From Ruminococcaceae bacterium UBA6434 (GTDB lineage Bacteria; Bacillota; Clostridia; Oscillospirales; Acutalibacteraceae), in assembly GCA_002437245.1 (NCBI GenBank), contig DJOQ01000051.1, positions 1-50,738 on the forward strand: 50,738 nt of DNA. Direction: 5' to 3'. Shown here piece by piece: positions 15,449-23,917 of the stretch. The translations under genes and the position numbers were made by a program. Below the pieces are notes generated by a model. It did not search any database. It had not been told where the DNA came from and saw nothing but the letters and a program-made list of their open reading frames with translations. Each line of letters begins with the position of its first letter. The stretch's first letter is position 1.

Positions 15449-16276
15449 ATGGATATAAAAAGGTGCACCATTGACTCGCAGGACATTTTGCGGCGCGAAA
15501 ACGCGAGGACGTTTTTTATCTGCCTTTTAAGCTTTGCGCTGTCGCTTTTATGTTTCGGCGCCGCTTCTTACGGCGTTTACTTACTCTATGCGGTGAGCGG
15601 ACCGGACAAAGGCAAATACAGCTCTCCCGTTCTGTTTTTACTATATGCTCTTTTTTCTTCGGAGGTTACTTTTTCGCTGTTTGCTCTGTCCGCCGTTTCC
15701 TACAACAGAAAAAGGTGGTTTTACCGCAACGCCTCTGAAAAAGCGCCTGTATCATATCTTTTTGCCGGCGAAAGATTTTCGGTAAGGCTGAAGGTGTTTT
15801 ATTTTTACTTTTTTAAAAAGCTGATGACTGTGCTGTGCCTTATCGCGTGCGAGATACCGTTTTTGCTTTGCTTATTTGTATTTTACCGCGAGCTCTCGGA
15901 TAACGGTATGTATAAAAGCGTATTTATAGGAGCAACGGCACTTTGCGCCGTCCTGTTTTTGCTCGGGCTGTACTTCGGCGCGGCTCTTTCAAAGACGTAT
16001 TGGCTGTGCGAAAAAGTGTATTGGAAAGACAAAAAATGCTCTGTTGCCCTTGCCGTAAAGAAAAGCAAAAGCCTGACCGAGGGAAACCGGTTCAGGCTTG
16101 TAAATTATAATATAAGCTTTGTTTGGCGCGTACTCTTCTGCGTACTCATAATTCCGCTATTTTATACAGCACCGTATATTTCGCAGTCAAACGGGTTGCT
16201 CTGCTGCGAATTTCTCGGAAAGTACAGGCAAAGCGCCACCTTCCCCGTAGTTTTTATGAAGCCGCAAAAGACGTAA
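15449..16276 (+). CDS. Polytopic membrane protein of unknown function
   Basis: A 275-residue protein I do not recognise. The ATG follows CGGAGG. About five or six hydrophobic helices are visible (around 22-50, 60-85, 118-146, 160-182, 225-245). The cytoplasmic loops are basic, and the helices are rich in Phe, Tyr, Leu and Cys. There is no signal peptide and no catalytic motif. It faces the two small membrane/lipoprotein genes on the other strand with only 13 bases between stops. Confidence 0.7.
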   Translation: MDIKRCTIDSQDILRRENARTFFICLLSFALSLLCFGAASYGVYLLYAVSGPDKGKYSSPVLFLLYALFSSEVTFSLFALSAVSYNRKRWFYRNASEKAPVSYLFAGERFSVRLKVFYFYFFKKLMTVLCLIACEIPFLLCLFVFYRELSDNGMYKSVFIGATALCAVLFLLGLYFGAALSKTYWLCEKVYWKDKKCSVALAVKKSKSLTEGNRFRLVNYNISFVWRVLFCVLIIPLFYTAPYISQSNGLLCCEFLGKYRQSATFPVVFMKPQKT

Positions 16277-16289
16277 TTTTCGATAACCG

Positions 16290-16565
16290 CTATTCGCTTT
16301 TCTTTGCTTTTTTACTGCCGAGGGTATCGGCAAGATAAATCATAAGAAGTATGAGCACGGCTATTGCCGTTGACTTCAGCCGTGTAAAGCCGTATTTTGC
16401 CTCGAGACAGCCTGTAGCAAAGACGAGCCCCACAAGAGCCAAAATATACACTATCAAAAGCACGGTTTTTAGAATCGGCTTTTTTTCGGAATTAAGCGAC
16501 ATAAAAAACACAGCGAGCGTGACCGCCAAAGCCGCTCCGAAGTATATAAAAGCAAACGCAGTCAT
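16290..16565 (-). CDS. Small membrane protein of unknown function
   Basis: 91 residues with three predicted membrane helices (about 3-22, 32-51, 63-83) and a Lys-rich C-terminal tail (GSKKAKKSE). It follows the lipoprotein gene on the same strand by 19 bases, so the two are probably co-transcribed. The ribosome binding site is weak. No family is recognised. Confidence 0.6.
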   Translation of the reverse strand: MTAFAFIYFGAALAVTLAVFFMSLNSEKKPILKTVLLIVYILALVGLVFATGCLEAKYGFTRLKSTAIAVLILLMIYLADTLGSKKAKKSE

Positions 16566-16584
16566 AAAATATCAGCCATTCTTA

Positions 16585-16941
16585 TCATTCAAATTCCCAG
16601 CCCATGGAAATGAGAGTTTCCAAAGCCTTTTCGTCCACATCGTCCGCAGTACCGCTTGAAACCACCTTGCATGAAAACACGTTAACCTGCGGCGGATACG
16701 TCTCCAGAACCTCATTGGCATGCTTTATCTTTATGAGATCACCCGTGTGGACATCTGAAAACAGCCCTTCATCATCTGAGGAGTTTGTCATAACCGTCGG
16801 AGTTCCGTCCATAATGATCAGGCAAACGCCGTCTTTTGTAACAACGGCACGCCCCGTATAGGTCGGTTTAAAAATTCCGCAGCCGCAAAGAGCGGCAAAA
16901 ACAAGTAAAAGACTTACAACAGTGCATACTGCCTTTTTCAT
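16585..16941 (-). CDS. Putative small lipoprotein
   Basis: 118 residues. The N-terminus has Lys-Lys, a hydrophobic stretch and a lipobox-like FAALCGC, so lipidation at about Cys21 is likely. The mature part is about 100 residues, with a beta-rich pattern (RAVVTKDGVCLIIMDGTP and SDVHTGDLIKIKH) suggesting a small OB-like or beta-barrel fold. An AGGA-type ribosome binding site precedes the ATG. Unknown function; probably paired with the small membrane protein downstream. Confidence 0.65.
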   Translation of the reverse strand: MKKAVCTVVSLLLVFAALCGCGIFKPTYTGRAVVTKDGVCLIIMDGTPTVMTNSSDDEGLFSDVHTGDLIKIKHANEVLETYPPQVNVFSCKVVSSGTADDVDEKALETLISMGWEFE

Positions 16942-17162
16942 ATGTCATCGTCCTTTCTTCGGTAACGAATGCCATGTCAATGCGATACCGACGCAGCTAT
17001 TTACATAATAATTTTACTTCTTTTCGGCGGCAAATACAATTCGCCGAATGTATAATAAAACACCCTTAAATTTGTCGGAAACAACAAAACGCAAAGGCTC
17101 GTTCCGCCGATGCGAGGAAAGTATAAAACTTAAATCCGCGTTATATTTTTCGATATTAAATT

Positions 17163-18734
17163 TTACTCCTGCCAATCCGTTACCGGGCGCGAATAACGGG
17201 CTGATTTTCCGCCTGCATTTCTTGTGAACACGGCTTCCGATTTCACCGATACGCCGTCATTTGTGCCGATTATTTTAAAAAGGCTGCCGCCGCGGTTACC
17301 GTTATCCCAATCTCTGTCTACATATATATCGCCCGTTTTCACAACGGAATTGTACGTTATTCCGTCAAAAAAGATCTCATAGCCGTCGCAGTGATTGTGA
17401 CCCGAAGCCATACGCTTTGTACTGCCCTTTTCATAAACCGCTCTTATAAACAGGTCGTTTTCCCTGTGAGTCGGATACTCCCTGTCGATTATCTTAACGA
17501 GCTGCGAAAGATGTATGGGTTTTGGATATTTTTCGTTTTTGCCGCTTATGTAATCGCCGCGCTTATCATTGTCGGCAAGGCAAAGATATTGTGAGATTGC
17601 GTCATCGCCTGCCTTTTCCACGGCGTTCTCGTTATAGGATTTGAGCTTTTCCGCTATTTTCGGGTCGGAAGTCAACTCTTTGTTCGACTCGTCAAATTCT
17701 ATATACGGTCTGTCCGCAGGAGACGACCACTCCGCGTCCGTGCTGAACGGCAAATCGTTGTACGGATAACCGCCGCTCGTATAGCAGCCGCCGTAACTGT
17801 TGTCATACTGAGAAAGTATTGCCGCATAATCGCACACATTTGGCGCAATGTGCGAAATAAACATTGTTTCGGGGGTGTCGCCGCCCTTTTTGCGGTTATA
17901 TTTTGTCAGCCCGTCTATTATGTACTTATACCATTCGATTTGGCGGTCGGTAAGACCTACGCCGACGCGTGAAAACGGGCGCGGCCCTACGGAAAGTCTG
18001 TTTTTCGACTTCATATTGCCGTACATATTTTGCCAGTCGCCCGTATCGGCAAGAATAAACGAATAGTAAATAATTCCCGTTTTTTTATCGCGCAGATTGA
18101 TAACGGTATTTCCGAGTCCGCCGGCATATTTATCGGTCTTTTCATCGTATACCCTATCGTCAATTACCCTGTCTTTGGTTATACCGAGGTTAGTGGGGCC
18201 TTGCCTGAAAACGGTGTTTTTGCCCTTTTCGACTATATTCATAACGGCAGGCTTATCCGCTCTTGTCTCCGCATCGTGATTTCCGAAAACCAAGGTCCAC
18301 GGAACGCCGAGAGAATCCATCATATCCGTAAAATTTCTGTAATTGTCATCGTTTAGCGAGCCCGACTCCACGTCGCCCGATACGATTATGAGGTCGGGAT
18401 TTGTTTCTTTAACGAGATGCCTTAGATCCCTGTCGGTTTTGCGGTTTTGAAAATTTATCGTCCATATGCCGTACCAACCGTCATTTCTGTAATGTATATC
18501 GGTCATCATAAGAAGTCTGAATTCCCTGTCACGGTCAAAATCCATTGTGTGGTAAAGAGTCTCGTCATCGGGGTCAAGCTCGTCGTTCGCGTCCCAGTTT
18601 ATCTCTTTCCACGTGCCGCTTTTGAAAATGCGGCTCTGTTTTTTCAGTCCCGCCCTTGAAATCACCCAAAGCAGGATAATTATGACCGCTGCCGCCGAAA
18701 CTGCGGCTGCCGTAACTGCAATTATTTTAAACAC
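17163..18734 (-). CDS. Membrane-anchored calcineurin-like metallophosphoesterase
   Basis: The 523-residue protein has one N-terminal membrane helix (about 4-26) and an extracytoplasmic metallophosphoesterase domain. The metal-binding motifs are all present: MMTDIHY (D-x-H), IIVSGDVESG (GDxxxxG), VFGNHDAE (GNHD), a later FISHIAP histidine, and ASGHNHCDG near the end (GHxH). The family hydrolyses phosphodiesters or nucleotides with two metal ions; the substrate is not predictable here. It is transcribed away from tRNA-Arg and has no operon partner. Confidence 0.85.
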   Translation of the reverse strand: MFKIIAVTAAAVSAAAVIIILLWVISRAGLKKQSRIFKSGTWKEINWDANDELDPDDETLYHTMDFDRDREFRLLMMTDIHYRNDGWYGIWTINFQNRKTDRDLRHLVKETNPDLIIVSGDVESGSLNDDNYRNFTDMMDSLGVPWTLVFGNHDAETRADKPAVMNIVEKGKNTVFRQGPTNLGITKDRVIDDRVYDEKTDKYAGGLGNTVINLRDKKTGIIYYSFILADTGDWQNMYGNMKSKNRLSVGPRPFSRVGVGLTDRQIEWYKYIIDGLTKYNRKKGGDTPETMFISHIAPNVCDYAAILSQYDNSYGGCYTSGGYPYNDLPFSTDAEWSSPADRPYIEFDESNKELTSDPKIAEKLKSYNENAVEKAGDDAISQYLCLADNDKRGDYISGKNEKYPKPIHLSQLVKIIDREYPTHRENDLFIRAVYEKGSTKRMASGHNHCDGYEIFFDGITYNSVVKTGDIYVDRDWDNGNRGGSLFKIIGTNDGVSVKSEAVFTRNAGGKSARYSRPVTDWQE

Positions 18735-18845
18735 CCTCTTTTAATTTTTCGTTTTTGAGCGTCCGTATATCGATTATATACCATATCCGAATTTTAATAA
18801 AGTCAAAAAGAGCCTGTGAAATACCGAAAATTCGCAAAAAGAAAA

Positions 18846-18878
18846 AATCGACAAACCCCTGACGGGATTTGTCGATTT
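18846..18878 (-). terminator. Terminator of tRNA-Arg
   Basis: On the minus strand AAATCGACAAA / TTTGTCGATTT with a 10-12 base loop is followed by further T residues. It begins one base after the tRNA CCA end. Confidence 0.88.
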
Positions 18879-18879
18879 G

Positions 18880-18956
18880 TGGCGCGCCGGGAGGGATTCG
18901 AACCCGCGACCTTTTGGTTCGTAGCCAAACACTCTATCCGGCTGAGCTACCGGCGC
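18880..18956 (-). tRNA. tRNA-Arg (anticodon ACG)
   Basis: 77 bases on the minus strand: acceptor GCGCCGG pairs with CCGGCGC, D-arm AGCTCAGCCGGATAGAG, anticodon loop CTACGAA giving ACG (read as ICG), T-arm GCGGGTTCGAATCCC and an encoded CCA end. Confidence 0.97.
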
Positions 18957-18980
18957 ATATGCAATTTTTACTGCTCAAGT

Positions 18981-19009
18981 ATATTAACACTATTAAAGCA
19001 AAAAGTCAA
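18981..19009 (-). promoter_or_regulatory. Promoter of tRNA-Arg
   Basis: On the minus strand TTGACT (19009-19004), a 17-base spacer, then TAATAT (18986-18981), ending about 25 bases before the tRNA. Confidence 0.82.
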
Positions 19010-19230
19010 CATTTTTTTACACTTGACATAAATAAATTGCTTTTCATTATATTCCGAAGCAGCCGAATTATCGCCATATAAATAAAAATATTACGGCTAA
19101 ACGATTATTATATATCTGTTTGCCGAAACGGCTTAAAAATGCAATTTTGAAAGCGAGATAAACCGAAAACAAAGCAAATTCGGCGGGACAATTTGTATAA
19201 AGCAATCAAAATGCATAATTAACAAAAATT

Positions 19231-19261
19231 TTGTCCACTTTTTTCTGTTTTGTGGTATACT
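19231..19261 (+). promoter_or_regulatory. Probable promoter of nadB-nadC
   Basis: An extended -10 element, TGG followed by TATACT (19256-19261), has a weak -35 (TTGTCC, 19-base spacing). The roughly 100-base leader that follows up to nadB contains no ORF and no riboswitch that I recognise. Confidence 0.55.
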
Positions 19262-19369
19262 TAAGAGGTATTACGGCACAGGTTCGGATTCTGCCGAAAT
19301 ATACGAGGCAAACGGTCTTACCGTTACCGCCGAAATTTATGCAAATCAAATCCGGGAAGGCGGATATAT

Positions 19370-20827
19370 ATGGATAAAAAATATGACGTTCTGATAATCG
19401 GCTGCGGAGTTGCAGGTCTTTACACCGCGCTCTCGCTGCCCGAAAATCTGTCTGTTCTTGTGCTTTCAAAGCAGGACGAAACCGTTTCCAACAGTTCGCT
19501 GGCGCAGGGCGGTGTTGCCGCTGTTTTAAGTCTTGAAAACGACAGCTACGAGCTTCATTACAACGATACTATGATTGCCGGCGGTCAGGCAAACACTCCC
19601 GAAGCTGTCAACACGCTTGTGCACGAGGGTCCCGACCAGGTTCGTCAACTGATAAAATACGGCGTTAATTTTGACCGCAACCCCGACGGAACTCTTCAGA
19701 AAACGCTTGAGGGCGGTCACAGCCGTCGCAGAATAGTCCATTATAAAGACACAACGGGAGCGGAAATTGTGCGTGCGCTCCTTGCAGAAGCAAAAAAACG
19801 CAGCAACATAACGCTTGTCGAAAACGCCGACGTTTTTAAGCTCACAAAGGTTAAAAACGGTTTTTGCGCTGATATGCTCTTAAACGGCAAATCCGCCGCC
19901 ACGGTATTTTCGGATTTTTGCGTAATAGCGACAGGCGGTATAGGCAGAGTTTACAAATTCACCACAAATCCTGCCGTTGCCACGGGCGACGGAATCCGTC
20001 TTGCCTATGATATGGGCGCTACCATAAAAGAGCTCAGTTATATTCAGTTTCACCCCACGGCCTTTAACGGCAATGACAGAGAGCAATTCCTGATAAGCGA
20101 ATCGGTTCGCGGCGAGGGTGCATACCTGCTGAATTGCAACAAAGAGCGCTTTATGGACAGATACGACAAACGCCTTGAGCTTGCACCGCGCGACGTTGTA
20201 TCGCGCTCGATAATCCTTGAAAGCCGCAGAACCGGCAGCGACAACTTCTACCTTGACATCAGATACAAGGGTCACGATTACCTTGTAAACCGTTTCCCCG
20301 GAATATACGAGGGGTGCTTAAAGCACGGCGTTGATATGACAAAAGATTTAATTCCCGTATACCCGTGTCAGCACTACCTCATGGGAGGAATCGACGTTGA
20401 CCTTGACGCGCGTACTTCTATTTCGAGAATGTATGCGGTAGGCGAATGTTCGCACACGGGAGTTCACGGCAAAAACCGTCTCGCAAGCAACTCGCTTTTG
20501 GAGGCGCTTGTATTCGGAAAGCGCGCGGCGGACGATATAGCGTCTCTTTCTAAAAAGGACCCCGACCACGTAGTCGTTACCGAACACAAAACGGATATTT
20601 CGGGCGCTCCGCTGCCAAAGGGTATGCGTACCGAAATCCGCTCGATTATGCAGCGTTCTTACTTCGTAATTCCCGATATGGACGCAGTAAGAGTAGGTTT
20701 AAAGCGCGTTGATGCCATACTTATGAGGCTTAAAAACGGCAAATTTGCAATTACACCCGACTATTGCGAGGCTTTAAGCCTTGCCACGGTAGCCCATATA
20801 ATCTTAAAAGAGGTGGACGAAGGATGA
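19370..20827 (+). CDS. nadB: L-aspartate oxidase
   Basis: NadB oxidises L-aspartate to iminoaspartate for quinolinate synthesis in NAD formation. The 485-residue flavoprotein has the FAD-binding LIIGCGVAGLYTAL motif (9-22), NSSLAQGGVAA, IQFHPTAF, SESVRGEGAYL, LAPRDVVSRSI and the C-terminal FAD motif GVHGKNRLASNSLLEAL. It ends early: the SRG-HYR-DP tail of longer NadB proteins is missing, as in some clostridial forms. It overlaps nadC by 4 bases. nadA, the quinolinate synthase partner, is not next to it. Confidence 0.95.
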   Translation: MDKKYDVLIIGCGVAGLYTALSLPENLSVLVLSKQDETVSNSSLAQGGVAAVLSLENDSYELHYNDTMIAGGQANTPEAVNTLVHEGPDQVRQLIKYGVNFDRNPDGTLQKTLEGGHSRRRIVHYKDTTGAEIVRALLAEAKKRSNITLVENADVFKLTKVKNGFCADMLLNGKSAATVFSDFCVIATGGIGRVYKFTTNPAVATGDGIRLAYDMGATIKELSYIQFHPTAFNGNDREQFLISESVRGEGAYLLNCNKERFMDRYDKRLELAPRDVVSRSIILESRRTGSDNFYLDIRYKGHDYLVNRFPGIYEGCLKHGVDMTKDLIPVYPCQHYLMGGIDVDLDARTSISRMYAVGECSHTGVHGKNRLASNSLLEALVFGKRAADDIASLSKKDPDHVVVTEHKTDISGAPLPKGMRTEIRSIMQRSYFVIPDMDAVRVGLKRVDAILMRLKNGKFAITPDYCEALSLATVAHIILKEVDEG

Positions 20828-21663
20828 TTTTACCGCAGTTTTACACGGACGACATTATTAAGCGCGCCATACTTGAGGACATTAACTATGTTGATGCGGC
20901 GTCGGATTACCTGATACCCGAGGATCAGCGCAACGAGGCGTATTTCGTCTCAAAGGCAGACGGCGTTCTCTGCGGCATAGATGTTGCAATGAGAGTTTTT
21001 GAGCTTTTGGACGACTCTTTTACCGCCAAAGTATATATGCACGACGGCGACAAGGTGAAAAAGGGCGACCTCATTGCCGAATTCAGCGGAAAAACCACGC
21101 TTCTTTTAAAGGGTGAGAGAACCGCTTTGAACCTGCTGCAGCACATGTCCGGTATAGCTACGGCGACCGCAAAGGCAGTCAAGCTATGCGAGGGAACAAA
21201 GGCTTCGATAGCCGACACGAGAAAGACTCTCCCATCTCTGCGTGCTCTTCAAAAATACGCGGTAACCTGCGGCGGAGGCAAAAACCACCGTTTTAATCTT
21301 TCCGACTGTGCCATGCTCAAGGATAATCACATAGACGCCGGGGGCGGCATAACGGGCGCCGTAAAAAAGCTTCGCGGAAAGATAGGACATACGGTAAAAA
21401 TCGAGGTTGAAACACGCAACCTTGACGAAGTAAAAGAGGCAGTTTCGGCAGGAGCCGATATAATTATGCTCGACAATATGGACTGCGACACCATGAAAAA
21501 AGCCGTTGAGATAATCGGCGGCAAGGCTCTTACGGAGGCTTCGGGCGGAATCACCGACGAAACCATACCGAGCGTTGCGGCGTGCGGCGTAGATATAATA
21601 TCGATAGGAGCGCTGACTCACTCCGTTCAGGCATTTGATATTTCAATGAAGATGAAGAAATAA
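20824..21663 (+). CDS. nadC: Nicotinate-nucleotide pyrophosphorylase (quinolinate phosphoribosyltransferase)
   Basis: NadC converts quinolinate and PRPP to nicotinate mononucleotide. The start is the ATG at 20824 overlapping the nadB stop (ATGA); the upstream frame from 20764 lies inside nadB. 279 residues is typical. Motifs: GERTALNLLQHMSGIAT, the DTRKTLPSLRALQKYAV stretch, GGGKNHRFNLSD with the conserved basic residues, KDNHIDAGGG, and EVETRNLDE leading to a C-terminal ITDETIPSVAACGVDIISIG phosphate site. Confidence 0.97.
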   Translation: MILPQFYTDDIIKRAILEDINYVDAASDYLIPEDQRNEAYFVSKADGVLCGIDVAMRVFELLDDSFTAKVYMHDGDKVKKGDLIAEFSGKTTLLLKGERTALNLLQHMSGIATATAKAVKLCEGTKASIADTRKTLPSLRALQKYAVTCGGGKNHRFNLSDCAMLKDNHIDAGGGITGAVKKLRGKIGHTVKIEVETRNLDEVKEAVSAGADIIMLDNMDCDTMKKAVEIIGGKALTEASGGITDETIPSVAACGVDIISIGALTHSVQAFDISMKMKK

Positions 21664-21666
21664 AAA

Positions 21667-21717
21667 GACAGCCCCCAAGATATGCTTCGGCATATCCGAG
21701 GGGGTTATGCTGTTTTG
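21667..21717 (+). terminator. Terminator after nadC
   Basis: CCCCC-aa-GATATGC, TTCG tetraloop, GCATATC-cga-GGGGG (21672-21704), extended by outer ACAGC/GCTGT pairing and followed by TTTT. Confidence 0.75.
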
Positions 21718-21832
21718 AAGCAATACCGCCTTATAAACACTCAGCCAACGGCACCGAATTTTTTGCTTTCGTTGCCGTTATTTTTGTGTTCGGCGGCAGA
21801 AAGAAACGACATTTTTACACTAAGGCCGGCGC

Positions 21833-22615
21833 TTATTTAATTCGGTGTTTTTGAGCGCTGTCCGCAAGGCGGTCAAAACGAAGCTCGGAAAGGCGCGTTG
21901 CACCGCACAATTCATATAGAGCGGAGGCAAACAGAAGCGGACTGCACGGCGGCAGAACCTTTGATATGTCATCGGGCAGAGTAACTCCGCAGCCCGACAG
22001 GCAGACGGTATTTCCCGAATGCTCATTTCTATATAAAAGGCAACCGCCGTCAAATTCGTTTTTTTCGGTTCGCGGAGCTATTACAAATGTGCAGCCGCCT
22101 GCCTCATTCACATTTTCGGTAACGGTAAGCGCAAGTCCCCAATTGTCATACAGCCGTCGGCGCACGGAAGAAAATTTTTCGGGTTCGCCCGTTATCACCT
22201 TGATACGCGAGGCAAGAGGAACAAGCAAAGACAGCTTATCCTTTTGAAAGCCGTCAAAATCCATAACAGCCACGCTCGTTTTTTCGGGCGGAAGGCCGCA
22301 TTTTTTTATATAATCCACCGCAGAATTAAAAAGCATAACGGACGGCAATATGCACGGCTCAAATTTTTTCACCTTTTCGTCCTCGGTTATGTCTCCGCCG
22401 CACACTATAACCCTGTTTGCGCACCGCCCGAGCAAGCGGTATATTTCGCCCGTATCGGCTTCTTCATTTTCACCGCACATAAGAGTCAGCGTAAAAAAAG
22501 GAGCGCTGCCGAAAACGCTTATCCGCTCAATAACGGGTTCGGGCGGAAAAAGCCTGTAACGAAGTTTCTTGAAAAATCCGCCGCTTAATCGTTTAACCGT
22601 AATTACTCCAAACAT
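21833..22615 (-). CDS. Conserved-type protein of unknown function
   Basis: About 260 residues from the ATG at 22615 (a GTG at 22624 is possible). I do not recognise the family. The order of beta strands and glycine loops (RVIVCGGDITED; TSVAVMDFDGF; RIKVITGEPEKF; CTFVIAPRTEK; NTVCLSGCG) suggests a Rossmann-like alpha/beta fold, without a clear nucleotide-binding GxGxxG. No signal peptide. It is downstream of the FtsEX/M23/S41 cluster on the same strand, separated by a hairpin whose stem contains the G-rich ribosome binding site of this gene, so its expression may depend on read-through. Confidence 0.6.
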   Translation of the reverse strand: MFGVITVKRLSGGFFKKLRYRLFPPEPVIERISVFGSAPFFTLTLMCGENEEADTGEIYRLLGRCANRVIVCGGDITEDEKVKKFEPCILPSVMLFNSAVDYIKKCGLPPEKTSVAVMDFDGFQKDKLSLLVPLASRIKVITGEPEKFSSVRRRLYDNWGLALTVTENVNEAGGCTFVIAPRTEKNEFDGGCLLYRNEHSGNTVCLSGCGVTLPDDISKVLPPCSPLLFASALYELCGATRLSELRFDRLADSAQKHRIK

Positions 22616-22623
22616 AAAAAGCA

Positions 22624-22647
22624 CCCCCGCATAACTATATGCGAGGG
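22624..22647. terminator. Hairpin between the S41 gene and the unknown gene
   Basis: CCCCCGCATA / TATGCGAGGG with an ACTA loop. On the minus strand it is followed by TGCTTTTT; on the plus strand by TTTTGTTTTT. It probably reduces transcription past the S41 gene. The G-run that serves the next gene as ribosome binding site is inside the stem. Confidence 0.65.
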
Positions 22648-22669
22648 TTTTGTTTTTAATGTTTGTTGC

Positions 22670-23890
22670 TTATGCTTCGTCCGAGCCCGCCGAAGAGGTT
22701 AAGAGCGAATTTGCCTTTTGATACTGCTCATCCTCTGAGTGAGGTAAAAGCGCCAAATGGTTCTTTTTCTGTGACGACAGCTCCACAAGATAATCCGGAG
22801 TTAAGCCCACACCGTTATACACATCGCTGGTATACGGTTTTATCTCTGCCACGGTGAGCTTTACCGCTCCGCCGTCGCTCAGCTGATAAACCTTTTGCAT
22901 GGTTCCGTTGCCCTTTGTCGCAGTGCCTATGAGCTTTGCTTTGCCGAAATCGCGCATATCACAGGCAAAAAGCTCGGCAGGTCCCGAAGTATCACTGTCT
23001 ACAAGTATCATCATAGGCACGTTTATGCTGTCGGCGTCCGATGTAAATGTCTCTATGGTTTCGCCGTTTTTATCAACAGCGGTAGCGAGCGCTTTTGTAC
23101 CGTCGCTCGCCACGGGAACAAGCACATCAAGCGCGTCTGCCGCATACTCCACGATTCCGTTTGAGACCTCACGCAAATCTATAATAATACCGCCGACTCC
23201 CTGCTTTATGAGCGTGTTGACGGCATTTTTGAGCTGAGACGCGGTGGTGGAATAGAAATCCGTTATCTTAACGTAACCTACCTCGCCCACAGCCTCATAA
23301 TAAACAGTCTGCGCGGTGTAGCCCTTTACCATATTTGCGGCAACGAGATTGCCGTCATGGATAAATGCAACATTTACCGACGAGAGCTTTTCGCCCTCAA
23401 GCTTTTTTACAAGCTCTTTATAATTATAAACCGTGACCTCTTCCTCATCTATGGTAACTATGCGGTCGCCCTTTGACATATTGTTAAGTGCCGCCGGAGA
23501 ACCGTCGGAGACCTCTGCCGCGTAAAGGCACATATCGTCCTCATTAAACGCCGTAATTACACCGACGCCCATTTTCTGACCGTTCATCTCGTTTTTATAT
23601 ACGTCATACTCGGACGCGGTCATATAATAGCTGTAGCTGTCGCCTACGCCGTTTGCAAAGCCCTCTGCCATATCCGCGTTTAAAAGCGTTTCGTTAATCT
23701 CACCGTAGTAATTTGTACGGATAACGTCGTCTATCTCCGCTAAGAGCGAATAAGTCTGCGAACGCTTCGGGAGATCTTTGATTATTGAATTGTACATTTT
23801 CATTGACACAGCCATAGTCCCTGCCACGGAGCCTGCTATAGCCACGAATATCAATGCGAGCGCAAGGCCCAATGATATTTTTCTGTTCAA
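22670..23890 (-). CDS. S41-family C-terminal-processing protease homologue, predicted inactive
   Basis: 406 residues: an N-terminal signal/anchor helix (8-30), a PDZ domain (about 100-190: GVGVITAF, SPAALNNMSKGDRIVTIDEE) and an S41 domain (195-370). Aligning without gaps to the E. coli Prc stretch from the active-site Ser to the Lys, the catalytic Ser position is Gly303 (TSGPAELFA) and the Lys position is Asn328 (TATKGNGTMQ). The DLRxNPGG motif is also altered (IIDLREVSNG). It therefore looks like a non-cleaving PDZ/S41 scaffold. It is the last gene after ftsE, ftsX and two M23 hydrolases. Confidence 0.85.
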   Translation of the reverse strand: MNRKISLGLALALIFVAIAGSVAGTMAVSMKMYNSIIKDLPKRSQTYSLLAEIDDVIRTNYYGEINETLLNADMAEGFANGVGDSYSYYMTASEYDVYKNEMNGQKMGVGVITAFNEDDMCLYAAEVSDGSPAALNNMSKGDRIVTIDEEEVTVYNYKELVKKLEGEKLSSVNVAFIHDGNLVAANMVKGYTAQTVYYEAVGEVGYVKITDFYSTTASQLKNAVNTLIKQGVGGIIIDLREVSNGIVEYAADALDVLVPVASDGTKALATAVDKNGETIETFTSDADSINVPMMILVDSDTSGPAELFACDMRDFGKAKLIGTATKGNGTMQKVYQLSDGGAVKLTVAEIKPYTSDVYNGVGLTPDYLVELSSQKKNHLALLPHSEDEQYQKANSLLTSSAGSDEA

Positions 23891-23917
23891 ACGAACGCCT
23901 CTCTTTCGGGGGTTTTA

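Noticed and set aside
17028..17056. Hairpin TTCGGCG/CGCCGAA between the lipoprotein and metallophosphoesterase genes as a terminator
   Set aside because: No T-run follows on either strand, so it cannot be called a terminator.
18816..19081. Two plus-strand ORFs reading GGIRTRDLLVRSQTLYPAELPAH-like sequence
   Set aside because: They are translations of the complement of tRNA-Arg, a classic spurious annotation.
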